The notes: generated by a model not told the origin, from the letters alone. A DNA stretch of 37,944 nt from Desulfobacula sp. (GCA_013792075.1 VMSR01000190.1:1-37944); one strand, 5' to 3'; shown: positions 25,660-34,970, numbered from the stretch's first letter. Numbers and translations are program-made.

Positions 25660-26706
25660 TCAGCCCAAAACAGATCTGCAGACATCCATAACCCTATCAA
25701 CGGAAACACGGGTCATGCACCGATGATCTATGGGGCATTCATCCTTCAGGCAGGGGGCACAGGGTACCGGCTCGCGGACCATGATACTGTTCTTGTTTGA
25801 AGGGGCAGTTGCAACATAATCTGTGGAACCGATGACGGCCACCTGGTTTACATTCAAGGCGGCGGCGGCGTGCATGAGCCCTGAATCATTGGTCACAAAC
25901 AAATCACAATTTGAAATCAGGGCAAAGGCCTGTAAAAGGCTTGTCCGGCCGGCTATGTTGATACAGCAATCCTTGGCCATGCCCATAATTTCTTTTCCAA
26001 GTGCACCATCTCCAGGACCGCCGAAAATCATCACCTTTGTCTGGTATTCACGGGAAAGCCTGCGGCAAAGGGCGGCATACCGGTCCGGAAACCAGCGTTT
26101 GGCCGTACCGCCCGTGGCGCCAGGGTTGATGCCGATAACAGGCCCTGAACTGCCCAGTCCGTTTTCTGCCAATACTTTTTTTGCAAATGCCATGTCCGCA
26201 TTGCCGATAACCAGGTCCAATTGCCTGCCATCCCCTTCAAGCCCTGCCCCTTTGAGGATACCCATGTAATAGTCAATGAGATGCATCTTTTTCAGGGCCG
26301 GGTCCAATCGCACACATCGGTTGAGCAGCAAAGACCTTCCATCGGTATCGTACCCCAGGCGCTCGGGAATCCGGGCCAGAAATGCCAGCAAAGCCGCCTC
26401 AAAGGCATTCTGCATGAGAATGGCCAGATCAAAGCGCCGGTGCCGTATATCCCCTGCAAGCCTCAGGGTGCCGATCCCCATGCGATGCCGGCCCAAATTT
26501 TCATAGACCATGATATCATCCACATAAGGATTATTGGCATAGACCGGAACCACCCAGGGTTTTGCCAGGACCGTTATACAAGCGTTGGGATAATTTTTGC
26601 GCACCCCCCGGATCACCGGGGTTGTCATGATGGCATCCCCCACCCAATTGGCCGCCCGGATCAGGATACGAGCATCTATACTGTCATTTAGCATAATTTT
26701 GGTCAT
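25660..26706 (-). CDS. waaF: ADP-heptose:LPS heptosyltransferase II
   Basis: This 348-residue GT9 enzyme adds the second heptose of the LPS inner core. It starts with the strand ILIRAANWVGDAIMTTPVIR and has INPGATGGTAKRWFPDRYA (middle nucleotide-sugar region), MIFGGPGD and FVTNDSGLMHAAAALN. APCLKDECPIDHRCM near the end is the Cys-rich stretch typical of WaaF in this lineage. The AANWVGDA motif separates it from the KPSALGDI form of the WaaC-like neighbour. It starts 16 bases after the acyltransferase stop. A 12-bp near-tandem repeat (gatcaaatcagc, 25640-25664) spans its stop codon. Confidence 0.93.
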   Translation of the reverse strand: MTKIMLNDSIDARILIRAANWVGDAIMTTPVIRGVRKNYPNACITVLAKPWVVPVYANNPYVDDIMVYENLGRHRMGIGTLRLAGDIRHRRFDLAILMQNAFEAALLAFLARIPERLGYDTDGRSLLLNRCVRLDPALKKMHLIDYYMGILKGAGLEGDGRQLDLVIGNADMAFAKKVLAENGLGSSGPVIGINPGATGGTAKRWFPDRYAALCRRLSREYQTKVMIFGGPGDGALGKEIMGMAKDCCINIAGRTSLLQAFALISNCDLFVTNDSGLMHAAAALNVNQVAVIGSTDYVATAPSNKNSIMVREPVPCAPCLKDECPIDHRCMTRVSVDRVMDVCRSVLG

Positions 26707-26722
26707 CGGTTTTAGGTTCGTA

Positions 26723-27619
26723 TTATTGTCTGGGATAGGGGCAATAGGGCTTTATTTTCCAACGATTGTGCACCCAGAAATACTGATCCGGAAATCTTCG
26801 CACCATGGATTCAATGGCCGTGGTATAATTCTGGGTATTGTTTTCAATGTCTTTTATCCGGTCCCCGGTCTCTTCAAGGGGAATCTCCGGTGAAAATTCA
26901 ATGAAAAATTTTCTGTTTTTGCGCATGCAGCACATGGGTACCACCGCAGTCTTTGTTCTCAAGACGAGGATTGCAAGTCCGTTGTTTGTGCAGGCGCTTT
27001 GACCAAAAAAGTCAACAAAAACGCCTTTATACCAATCCACGCTCTGATCCAATAGGGTTCCAACCACACCTCCCTGCCCTAGAATGATGTCCAGCTTTTT
27101 AGACGCCCCCCGGATGGGAACCATTGTATAGCCAAAACGCTGGCGGATTTCCAGCATCAGCCGCTCAAGGGGGGGGAAATCCATTTTTCGGTAAATCCCA
27201 TAGCCCTTCATTTGGGTTCCTTCTATGGCATGGATATTCAGCTCAAAATTGCCCAGATGTCCGGCAAGGACCATGACCCCCCGCCCCTTTGCCTGAGCCC
27301 TTTCCACATGTTCAATGCCCTTGACGGTAAAATGGGATAAAAAGGTTTCCCGGTCAAGTCCGTAGGACCAGGCCACCTCAAACAGGATGCTGGCAATATT
27401 CTTAAAAACCTGTTTTCCCATCCGCTCTATCTGGGAAGATGTCATTTGGTCACCCAGGGCCCTTTCAATGTTGTCCAGGGTAACCGTCCGGTGACGCCTG
27501 TCAAGCTTGAACCACAGCAGCCCCAAAAGATCGGAACAAAAGGTGGCAATGGGTATGGGCAAACGCCCCATCAGGTAGACCAGCAGCTTCAATATTTTGT
27601 AATTTTTTTCGTTACTCAT
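26723..27619 (-). CDS. Lipid A late acyltransferase (LpxL/HtrB family)
   Basis: This 298-residue LPS acyltransferase is anchored by an N-terminal membrane segment. It has the H-x4-E catalytic motif (His121, Glu126 in LAGHLGNFEL), GIYRKMDFPPLERLM, a VGTLLDQSVDW block and the ending FPDQYFWVHNRWK. The family adds a secondary acyl chain to Kdo-lipid A. Whether it is LpxL- or LpxM-type cannot be told. Its ATG overlaps the lpxK TGA (ATGA), so the two are probably translated together. Confidence 0.92.
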   Translation of the reverse strand: MSNEKNYKILKLLVYLMGRLPIPIATFCSDLLGLLWFKLDRRHRTVTLDNIERALGDQMTSSQIERMGKQVFKNIASILFEVAWSYGLDRETFLSHFTVKGIEHVERAQAKGRGVMVLAGHLGNFELNIHAIEGTQMKGYGIYRKMDFPPLERLMLEIRQRFGYTMVPIRGASKKLDIILGQGGVVGTLLDQSVDWYKGVFVDFFGQSACTNNGLAILVLRTKTAVVPMCCMRKNRKFFIEFSPEIPLEETGDRIKDIENNTQNYTTAIESMVRRFPDQYFWVHNRWKIKPYCPYPRQ

Positions 27620-28785
27620 TCATTTAACCTTGATCTTATAAACCCTTCAAAGGCTTTCTCATTCTCAAATCTGATCTTGATACCGATCACTGCCAGGTCC
27701 CTTTCCCATCGAAAGGTTCGGTCCAGCTTCACCCAATCTTTTTCAGTGGTGACAATCAGGTCAGCGCCAATCTGCCGGGCGCGTTCCTGTATCCATAAAA
27801 TGTCAGCCCTTTTATACATATAATGGTCTTTAAATTCAAGGTGATCCACCACATTTACACCCATTTCTTCTGCTGCTGACCTGAAGGAATCGTTCTTGGC
27901 AATCCCTGAGAACAAGAGACCCGGACGGTCCTTGAGCGTCTCCGGGGTACCGAGCGCTTGTCCTGATTTTTTTTCCCGGGGCAAAAGCTGCAACAAAAAA
28001 GGGCTGTGGCTGGTTTTAAAAAACGGGATCTCCCCATATGGACCAAATCTTTTTTCTTGCCTGAGACTGGTTTCGTGACCGCCAGGATCGGCCCCCTGAT
28101 CTTCAGTCTCTTTTTTCCCAGGGCATCGGGTCAATATGATGGCCTGGGCGCGCTCTTTTGACATGGCCGGTGTTTCCCTCAGTCTTCCCGCCGGCAGTAT
28201 TCGATTGTTTCCCAGGGGTCTGTCATGGTCAAACAAAAGGATATCCAGATCCCTTTCCAGCCCCAGATGGGAAAAAGCATCATCCAGAACAATTACATTG
28301 GGATTCAACTGCTCAACAGCCAATTTTCCAGCCAGATACCGATTTTTTCCAACCACAACAGGAAACCGTTTCCGCCGGGCCATCATATAGGGTTCATCGC
28401 CGGCTTTTTCGGCATCCAAAAAAAGTGTGGATCCGTCACTGACAATCCTGGGTCCAGGCCCAAGGCTGCCTTTATACCCCCGGCTGATCACAACAGGCCG
28501 TTTGCCCATTTTCATCAATAGTTCGGCAATATGGATGGCCATGGGGGTCTTGCCCACCCCCCCGGCCATGATATTGCCGATACTGATGACAAAACAGGGC
28601 AGGCGTCTGGACGTTAACAGACCGGACCGATACAGCCTGAGCCGAAGCTTTGAACCCAGCTGGTAAAGACCGGAAGCTGCCACCAGAACCTGCTCAAAGG
28701 AAAAAAAATCAGGCGTATACTCCTGGTCTGAAATCCGGGTGATTTTTTTTTCCAACCGGTTAAGATATGTATCAAACAAAGCCAA
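27616..28785 (-). CDS. lpxK: Tetraacyldisaccharide 4'-kinase
   Basis: LpxK phosphorylates the 4' position of the lipid A disaccharide. The 389-residue product has the P-loop GNIMAGGVGKTP (about 70-81), then ISRGYKG, VGKNRY and DDAFSHLGLERDLDI. RPLGNNRILPAGRLRE and VTTEKDWVKL come later. Most LpxK proteins have DDGFQH where this has DDAFSH (168-173). It is longer than the Escherichia coli enzyme, mainly through an insert near residues 220-270. The frame starts at TTG 28785; another TTG at 28779 has better spacing from GGAGG. It overlaps waaA by 14 bases. Confidence 0.93.
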   Translation of the reverse strand: MALFDTYLNRLEKKITRISDQEYTPDFFSFEQVLVAASGLYQLGSKLRLRLYRSGLLTSRRLPCFVISIGNIMAGGVGKTPMAIHIAELLMKMGKRPVVISRGYKGSLGPGPRIVSDGSTLFLDAEKAGDEPYMMARRKRFPVVVGKNRYLAGKLAVEQLNPNVIVLDDAFSHLGLERDLDILLFDHDRPLGNNRILPAGRLRETPAMSKERAQAIILTRCPGKKETEDQGADPGGHETSLRQEKRFGPYGEIPFFKTSHSPFLLQLLPREKKSGQALGTPETLKDRPGLLFSGIAKNDSFRSAAEEMGVNVVDHLEFKDHYMYKRADILWIQERARQIGADLIVTTEKDWVKLDRTFRWERDLAVIGIKIRFENEKAFEGFIRSRLNE

Positions 28786-30070
28786 GGGCCTCCATTTTTT
28801 TAACGGTCCTCACCACGGCACCTGCATTTTGGGAAAAAACCTTAAAACCGGCTTCTCCCATCTGTTTTGCCAGGACAGGATTCACCAGTATTTCTTCCAG
28901 CTTTTCCTGTATTTGGGATCTTGTTTCAACCCGCAAGGCCCCTTTTGCATCCACCAGCAGATCTGCAACCTGTAAAAAATCTGTCATATGGGGGCCAAAC
29001 AGAACTGGCTTGCCGAACATGGCAGGTTCAAGGGGATTATGCCCCCCAAAGGGGAGAAGAGATCCCCCGATAAATGCCAAATCACATATGGCATAGGCCA
29101 TGGCAAGCAACCCCATTGTATCAACAACAAGAATATCATGCTTTTGTACGCCTGTCCTTATTTCTGAAAACAAAACCGGCGGATGGGGGGTGCAGGGTAT
29201 CTGTCCCAGCAATTTCTCACTTCTTTTCGGGTCCCGGGGGGCCAGGATCAGCTTCAGGTGTGGTATGTTTTTTTTCACCGCGGCAAAGGCTGCCAGCAAA
29301 ATCGCTTCCTCTCCTTCATGGGTACTGCCGGCAATCCAGACCCTCTCCTGATCCAGAATGCCGAATCTGGCTTTCAGCGTTGAGATCTCCGATTCATCTA
29401 AAGTTATCAAGGTCTGGTCAAACTTGATATTCCCCAGGATGGAAATGTGGCTGTTTAAAACACCCGCTGTTTCAAACCGATGGGCATCCAGAGGCGTCTG
29501 TGCCATAACATGGGACAGGGAAGATAAAAACAGGGATGCAAACCTTCCCATCCTGAGATATCCGTTTAAGGACCTCTCTGAAAGCCTTGCATTAATCAGG
29601 GCCACCGGAATATTATGCCGGCGCATTTGATCCAGGAATCCGGGCCAGATGTCGGTTTCAATCAGACAGACCAGATCCGGTTGGATAAGGCGACATACCC
29701 GTAACATGGACACCCAAAAGTCCAAGGGGAAATACCCCATCTGGGACACCAGGGAGCCCTGCTTGGAGCAAAACAGCTGTTGGGCAGTGTCAAACCCTGT
29801 TTTTGTGGATGCGGTAAAAATAATCCGGGCCTCGGGTCTGTTTTTTTTCAGGGCACAAACAAAGGGAACAGCTGATTTAACCTCCCCCACGGACAGGGCA
29901 TGGACCCATATCCGAAATTCCCCGGTTTTTTTTCTTTTAAACCCGGTAAGTATCCCCAGCCGCTGAAAAAGATTGGCCCGTCTTTTTTCCGATAAAAGGT
30001 AAACAAGGGGAAAGACAGGCAATGCCAGGAAAAAAATGAGGGTCGACAGGATGTGGTAAATCAATATCAT
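28772..30070 (-). CDS. waaA: Kdo transferase (lipid A)
   Basis: WaaA (KdtA) transfers Kdo from CMP-Kdo onto lipid A precursor at the inner membrane. The 432-residue GT30 protein has an N-terminal membrane anchor (about 5-26), VHALSVGEVKSA with the catalytic Glu63, LIETDIWPGF and GNIKFDQ. WIAGSTHEGEE and the donor-site block GGSLLPFGGHNPLEPA follow. Given kdnA, kdnB and kdsB nearby, its true donor may be CMP-Kdo8N (inference). AGGTGA precedes the ATG. Confidence 0.95.
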   Translation of the reverse strand: MILIYHILSTLIFFLALPVFPLVYLLSEKRRANLFQRLGILTGFKRKKTGEFRIWVHALSVGEVKSAVPFVCALKKNRPEARIIFTASTKTGFDTAQQLFCSKQGSLVSQMGYFPLDFWVSMLRVCRLIQPDLVCLIETDIWPGFLDQMRRHNIPVALINARLSERSLNGYLRMGRFASLFLSSLSHVMAQTPLDAHRFETAGVLNSHISILGNIKFDQTLITLDESEISTLKARFGILDQERVWIAGSTHEGEEAILLAAFAAVKKNIPHLKLILAPRDPKRSEKLLGQIPCTPHPPVLFSEIRTGVQKHDILVVDTMGLLAMAYAICDLAFIGGSLLPFGGHNPLEPAMFGKPVLFGPHMTDFLQVADLLVDAKGALRVETRSQIQEKLEEILVNPVLAKQMGEAGFKVFSQNAGAVVRTVKKMEALGFV

Positions 30071-30088
30071 GGGGTAATTTCACCTGTT

Positions 30089-31165
30089 CTATTCTGAATT
30101 GATCAAATAAATGGACCCCATACACAAAAAAACCAGGTTGGATACCCAGGCAGCTATGACAGGCGGTAAAATTGTTGCATACCCCATGGACAGACACAAT
30201 CCATACATGACCCAATAAAAAAAGCATATCACCACCCCAATGGCAATGGCCACCGGCATATTGTGTTTAACAAAAGAACGCATCCCTGTGGCCGCACCGG
30301 CAAGGGCCATGATAATACAAATAAAGGGAAAGGCGATTTTTCCATTCATATCCACCCGATAGCTGGTGGGGTCATACCCTTCCCTCTCAATTTTTTGCAC
30401 ATAGGTCCGAAGCTCAAAATAGCTCATTTCATCGGATTTTTTGGCCACGCCGCCAAGGTCTTTGGGAGTGATCTTCAGATTGACCCGCTTTGAAGGAAGC
30501 AGTTTAACCTCAAAATCATTATTTTCTGCCTCATAAACCTGTTCAATAACCCCTTCAAAAACCCAATTCCCGTCTTCATAGCTTCCTTTTTGGGCATCTG
30601 TTCTTTCAATGATCTTAAACCCATCCCCCATGGTGGTTACGGTGATACCGGCAACTGTCAGGTTCACCGGATCAAAATAATTGATATGAATAAGCTTGTT
30701 CTCGGATCTTATCCAGATATCATTTCGACTCACAGATAGCCGGGGACCTGTCTGCATCTGGTTATAGCGAATATAATTTGCCTTTGCCATGGAGATGGGA
30801 ATCAGGGTTTCCCCCAGCAGAAAAATCAGGCCGGCTAAAAAAAAACCTGCCCAAAGTGCTGGTTTTACAAGAAAATAAACACTGATACCACTGGATTTCA
30901 AGGCGATCAGTTCATTGTTCCGGTTCATGACCCCGAAGACGACAATGACCGCCAGAAGAAGACTTGCCGGTGTGAGCTGGACAAACATGAAGGGAACTTT
31001 CAACAGCACATACCAGAGCGCCTCCAAAAGGGAAATATCGGATTTAAGGAACCGGTCCATCCTGGAAAGATAATCAATAAATACAAAGAGAACCATGATC
31101 ATCATCTGGATGATCAAAAAAAGTTTGCTAAATTCCTTTAACCAGTATTTATGAAGACGGTGCAT
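30089..31165 (-). CDS. lptG: LPS export ABC transporter permease LptG
   Basis: LptG pairs with LptF and the ATPase LptB to extract LPS from the inner membrane. The 358-residue protein has the YjgP/YjgQ topology: three helices in the first 120 residues, a periplasmic beta-jellyroll-like region (about 130-270), and three helices at the end (FICIIMALAGAATG onward). FGVMNRNNELIALKSSGIS contains the coupling helix. It starts 2 bases after lptF. The order lptF-lptG is the usual one; lptB is not in the window. Confidence 0.93.
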   Translation of the reverse strand: MHRLHKYWLKEFSKLFLIIQMMIMVLFVFIDYLSRMDRFLKSDISLLEALWYVLLKVPFMFVQLTPASLLLAVIVVFGVMNRNNELIALKSSGISVYFLVKPALWAGFFLAGLIFLLGETLIPISMAKANYIRYNQMQTGPRLSVSRNDIWIRSENKLIHINYFDPVNLTVAGITVTTMGDGFKIIERTDAQKGSYEDGNWVFEGVIEQVYEAENNDFEVKLLPSKRVNLKITPKDLGGVAKKSDEMSYFELRTYVQKIEREGYDPTSYRVDMNGKIAFPFICIIMALAGAATGMRSFVKHNMPVAIAIGVVICFFYWVMYGLCLSMGYATILPPVIAAWVSNLVFLCMGSIYLINSE

Positions 31166-31167
31166 GG

Positions 31168-32352
31168 TTATAATTTTCGTTTAAATCGTTTTTGAATAAG
31201 GGCAATTGTCCTTGTGAGCACTTTAGGGAGCTGCACCGGTTTTTCCTTTGCATTCTGTATCAAAAGATAGACACCTGCCCCGCCCATGATCACATTGGGC
31301 AGCCACATGCAGATGAAGGGCGGAAAATATCCGCTTTCCCCTGCTGACCAACCGGCTGCCAGCAAAAAATAATACAATAAAAAAAAGAAAATGCCCAAAC
31401 CAAAACCCGAAGATTTACGCAAGGACATGGACTGGATGCCCAGGGGAAATGCCAGGATTCCCAATGACAGACAGGCAAAGGGAATGGCAAATTTTTCATG
31501 GAGCACCATCAGGGCAGCAGTGTATTCGGACTTATCTTCTATACCTGCCCGTACAAATTGAACAAGGTCTTCCAGGCTTCGTTCGTCCAATTCCTTGGTT
31601 ATCTTGATGGCCCCTTCCTGCATGTTCATATCAATATTAATATCATAATGACCAAAGGTAATATTGGTTACAGAATTGTCTTTGTTGTTTACCTGGTTGA
31701 TCATGCCATTATAAAGTCGTATGGTGTAAACCATTTCATCATCCTGACGAATCAGCTTGCCCTCAGGAGCCACCGAAATACTGGTGACGCCCTGGGTCCG
31801 TCGATCCTCAATAAACACATCTTTAAGATCCCTTGTTTTCATATTCACATGGGATACGTAAATCATGATATCGGACAACTTCGAGTTGAACTGCCTCTCC
31901 TGAAGAGCGGCATCAATACTTGATCTGGCGATCTCAATGGTTTTTTTTCTAAGGGAAAAATTGCTCCAGGAGACCCCGAATACAGCCACCCACATGGTCA
32001 AACAAGTGGCCATCACACAAAAAACCACTATGGGCGGCAACAATTTGTACAAAGAAACCCCGGCCCCCTTCAAGGCGATAATCTCACTTTCACCGGACAT
32101 ACGCATGAATGTCAGCAGTACGGAGATCATAACCGACATGGGGATGGTATATTCCAAAAATTTGGGGAGGGTAAATATCACCATCATCAGGATCGAAGAA
32201 ATGCCTGTATTATAATTGACCACCATATTGGTGATTTCCGGGATCCGGGTCATCAGAAACACAAATGTCAAAAAGAATAGGCTGATGGCAAAGGGAGGAA
32301 TTAATTCTTTAAAAATATATTTATTTATAATCTTAATCGGTATCATTCCCAC
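31168..32352 (-). CDS. lptF: LPS export ABC transporter permease LptF
   Basis: This 394-residue partner of LptG is the first gene of the LPS operon. It has three N-terminal helices, with IINKYIFKELIPPFAISLFF and MRMSGESEIIALKGAGVSL (coupling helix), then a periplasmic domain (about 130-270). Three C-terminal helices follow, with FACLSLGILAFPLGIQSM. The frame begins at GTG 32352; an ATG two codons later is equally plausible, and neither has a strong ribosome binding site. It is divergent from thiN across about 100 bases, which should hold both promoters. Confidence 0.92.
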   Translation of the reverse strand: MGMIPIKIINKYIFKELIPPFAISLFFLTFVFLMTRIPEITNMVVNYNTGISSILMMVIFTLPKFLEYTIPMSVMISVLLTFMRMSGESEIIALKGAGVSLYKLLPPIVVFCVMATCLTMWVAVFGVSWSNFSLRKKTIEIARSSIDAALQERQFNSKLSDIMIYVSHVNMKTRDLKDVFIEDRRTQGVTSISVAPEGKLIRQDDEMVYTIRLYNGMINQVNNKDNSVTNITFGHYDINIDMNMQEGAIKITKELDERSLEDLVQFVRAGIEDKSEYTAALMVLHEKFAIPFACLSLGILAFPLGIQSMSLRKSSGFGLGIFFFLLYYFLLAAGWSAGESGYFPPFICMWLPNVIMGGAGVYLLIQNAKEKPVQLPKVLTRTIALIQKRFKRKL

Positions 32353-32451
32353 GGAAAATATAAGGTAGGAGTCAAAGTGTCAAGACCAAGGCAATAATAA
32401 GGGCGATAATACCTGTTTTCAATCCATCCTTTTCGTGTTAATGAAGAACGC

Positions 32452-33087
32452 ATGAATTGTATCATCGTTGCAAGCGGTACACTGGTCGACACGCCTGGGA
32501 TAAGACGCCTTTTAAACCAGGCGGATTTGATTATTGCCGCAGACGGCGGGGCAACCCATCTGAAACAAATGAATTTTATGCCCCATGTGATCATCGGAGA
32601 TCTGGATTCCATTCTCCCGGACACAAAACGTTTCTATGAAAAAAACAAAACACCCATTATTTCTTACCCTGCCAGAAAAAACCATACAGATACAGACCTC
32701 TGCATTGACTTTGCCCTGGAAAAAAAAGCCACCGAAATCACATTGCTCGGAGTGACGGGCAATCGGCTTGACCATACCCTGGCCAACCTTTTCTTGTTGC
32801 GGCGGCTTGCGGACCTGGGGATTAAAGGAAAAATTGTGGATGCAAACAACGAAATCTACCTTGTCACGAAACACCTTGAACTTACGGGCGAAAAAGGAGA
32901 TCCCTTGTCCATTATTCCAGTCTCGGACATCATAACCGGGCTTACCCTTGAAGGACTTGAATATCCACTTGAAAACGCGTCCATCCCCATGGGGTCTTCC
33001 CTTGGCATCAGCAATTGTTTCAAGGAGACAATGGCAACCATCTCCATTTCAGCAGGGATTTTGCTCGTCACAAAGTCCAGGGATTAA
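32452..33087 (+). CDS. thiN: Thiamine diphosphokinase
   Basis: This 211-residue enzyme makes thiamine diphosphate from thiamine and ATP. It has AADGGATHL (about 30-38), GDLDSIL (49-55) and HTDTDLCIDFA (78-88), the metal and nucleotide-binding motifs of the family. GVTGNRLDHTLANL and the C-terminal thiamine-binding beta-sandwich (GLTLEGLEYPLENASIPMGS, then a final strand) follow. No TPP riboswitch is evident upstream. It converges on the lipoprotein gene with only 3 bases between stops. Confidence 0.93.
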   Translation: MNCIIVASGTLVDTPGIRRLLNQADLIIAADGGATHLKQMNFMPHVIIGDLDSILPDTKRFYEKNKTPIISYPARKNHTDTDLCIDFALEKKATEITLLGVTGNRLDHTLANLFLLRRLADLGIKGKIVDANNEIYLVTKHLELTGEKGDPLSIIPVSDIITGLTLEGLEYPLENASIPMGSSLGISNCFKETMATISISAGILLVTKSRD

Positions 33088-33090
33088 CCG

Positions 33091-33963
33091 CTATTCCTTT
33101 GGTTTTTTTTCTTCGGGTAATTTTTTGTCATCCTTTTTTTCACCGGTCTCTTTTTCTGCCGCCTTTCCAGCACTCATGGTATGTTCAATGATAAATTCTT
33201 CCACCTTATCAATGGTGTTGGAAATAATCACATGCTCAATATCGATATCCTTGACAAAGCCTTCCATATAAGGATTCAGCACATCCACCAATTTTGCTTT
33301 CTGGATCTTGATCTGGTCAAAATCTTTTACATCTTCAAAAACAAGGGAACTTAAAAAAATAATGGCCGCTTCCCGGGCCTTGGGATGCATAACAGGAATG
33401 ACCTGATCCGGCATCAACTCTTTGAGCCTCATGCTCATATTCAAACACAGATATCGATCCGGGGCACTTGAACTATTCTTGTTCAGGTTCACGACAAGGG
33501 GTTTGATTGGAACGACCACTGCCGTGTCGATTTCAATATCCCCTGGTTTCTTGCTGCTGGTTTTTTTCCATTCTCCAACCCGGCCATTTTCCTCCTTGAG
33601 CAACATGACCCGGGGTCCCAGCTCAACAATTTCAAAAAAACTGGTGTCATTTTTTTCCCAAATTTCTTCAATGCTTGACGTTATTACGGTGAATATCAAT
33701 TGTTTGCCTTCCATGTGCCAGGACCCCTGGGCATCTCCTTTGGATTTCACAATTTTCGAGGTGGCATCGGCAATTCGGACCGAGGAATTCCAACTGCCGG
33801 TGGAAGATATGACCAAAAGGATATAAGCCCGGTTCCGGTATTGGGTCCAGTTGCCCAACACCAGGTCTTCATCGCCTTTTTCCTTTTCACCGCAGGCACT
33901 TAAAGAAAAAACCATGAACAAAACAAAAAATACCCAGGAAATCGTACAAAGGGGTCGGGTCAT
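33091..33963 (-). CDS. Lipoprotein with FliL-like C-terminal domain
   Basis: About 290 residues from the ATG at 33963, which has AGGA 8 bases upstream. A signal peptide ends in the lipobox FSLSAC, so Cys24 is probably lipidated and the protein exported. Residues about 30-135 (LGNWTQYRNRAYILLVISST) form a lipocalin-like or unknown beta domain. Residues about 153-250 (IKPLVVNLNKN, RYLCLNMSMRL, REAAIIFLSSLVFEDV, KLVDVLNPY) resemble the periplasmic domain of the flagellar stator protein FliL. The end is a charged Lys/Glu tail. No flagellar gene is nearby and FliL itself is normally anchored by a membrane helix, so the role is open. The FliL likeness is from memory. Confidence 0.8.
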   Translation of the reverse strand: MTRPLCTISWVFFVLFMVFSLSACGEKEKGDEDLVLGNWTQYRNRAYILLVISSTGSWNSSVRIADATSKIVKSKGDAQGSWHMEGKQLIFTVITSSIEEIWEKNDTSFFEIVELGPRVMLLKEENGRVGEWKKTSSKKPGDIEIDTAVVVPIKPLVVNLNKNSSSAPDRYLCLNMSMRLKELMPDQVIPVMHPKAREAAIIFLSSLVFEDVKDFDQIKIQKAKLVDVLNPYMEGFVKDIDIEHVIISNTIDKVEEFIIEHTMSAGKAAEKETGEKKDDKKLPEEKKPKE

Positions 33964-34055
33964 AACAGAATCCTGATTTAAAAAGTTTGCTGACATATTT
34001 TTTTTACGCTACCATGGCAAAAAATTCCGGTCAACCCAGGGGACATCTTAAATTA

Positions 34056-34085
34056 TTGTCATATTTTCCCCAGTCGGGATATAAA
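34056..34085 (+). promoter_or_regulatory. Candidate sigma-70 promoter for the exonuclease gene
   Basis: TTGTCA (34056-34061) and TATAAA (34080-34085) are 18 bases apart, 29 bases before the ATG at 34115. They fit a housekeeping promoter in the divergent gap between the lipoprotein and exonuclease genes. Confidence 0.4.
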
Positions 34086-34114
34086 GCCCATAACTTTAAT
34101 CACAAGGATAAACG

Positions 34115-34945
34115 ATGCTCATTAACACATTCAGCCACATTCCGGGTATTGGACCGTCAACAGAAAAAAAACTATGGAATGACGGCATCCGTACCTGGGC
34201 GGATGCCCTCCAAAAGCCTGGGGCTGCCGGCAAAAAAGCGTTTGCCGTTCAAAAGGGAATCCATACCTCCATGGACCACCTGGAAAAAAAAGATGCGAAA
34301 TTTTTTGAAGACCTTCTGCCGGCGAGCCAGCATTTCCGGTTTTTCCCTGAATTCAGGGGATCTTGCGCTTTTCTGGACATTGAAACCACAGGCCTTTCAA
34401 TCGGATCAACCATCACGACCATTGCCCTTTACGATGGTTCCACCATCCGCTACTATGTCCAGGGTAAAAATCTTGGCAATTTCATAAAGGACATCCAACA
34501 ATACCAGGTCCTTGTCACCTATAACGGCAAAACATTTGATCTGCCCTTTATCCAGGAATATTTTAATTGCCGACTGCCCCATGCCCATATTGATCTGAGA
34601 TATATTCTGAAAAGTCTCGGAATTGGAGGGGGGCTCAAAAAATGCGAAAAAACCCTGGGAATTGACCGCGGAGAACTGGATGGGGTGGACGGTTATTTTG
34701 CCGTGCTTCTGTGGAAAGAATACCAAAAAACCAAGAATCCCAAAGCCCTTGACACCCTTCTTGCCTATAATATCGAAGATGTGATCAACCTTGAAACCCT
34801 TATGATCAAAGCCTATAATCTGAAAATAAAAGAAACTTGTTTTTCAGATACCCATGTCATACGTGAGTCTCCCAAGGCCCTGAACCCCCTGAGGGCCGAT
34901 GCACACCTCATCAAACAACTAAAAGCCCTTTATTCAGAATGGTAA
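34115..34945 (+). CDS. HhH-containing DEDD 3'-5' exonuclease-like protein (YprB type)
   Basis: This 276-residue protein begins with a helix-hairpin-helix (IPGIGPSTEKKLWNDGI, about 9-25), suggesting DNA binding. It continues with an RNase H-like exonuclease domain: AFLDIETTG (Asp88, Glu90), TYNGKTFDLPFI (Asp142) and AYNIEDVINLE (Asp222). These are the DEDD metal ligands of the YprB/RNase_H_2 group. The substrate is probably single-stranded DNA or RNA ends; the physiological role is unknown. AAGGA precedes the start. A perfect palindrome lies 26 bases after its stop. Confidence 0.9.
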   Translation: MLINTFSHIPGIGPSTEKKLWNDGIRTWADALQKPGAAGKKAFAVQKGIHTSMDHLEKKDAKFFEDLLPASQHFRFFPEFRGSCAFLDIETTGLSIGSTITTIALYDGSTIRYYVQGKNLGNFIKDIQQYQVLVTYNGKTFDLPFIQEYFNCRLPHAHIDLRYILKSLGIGGGLKKCEKTLGIDRGELDGVDGYFAVLLWKEYQKTKNPKALDTLLAYNIEDVINLETLMIKAYNLKIKETCFSDTHVIRESPKALNPLRADAHLIKQLKALYSEW

Positions 34946-34970
34946 GGCTTTTTCTTTTCCACATATAATA

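Noticed and set aside
25640-25664. Near-tandem gatcaaatcagc repeat over the waaF stop
   Set aside because: Two 12-bp copies are probably a slippage product with no clear function; not raised to a finding.
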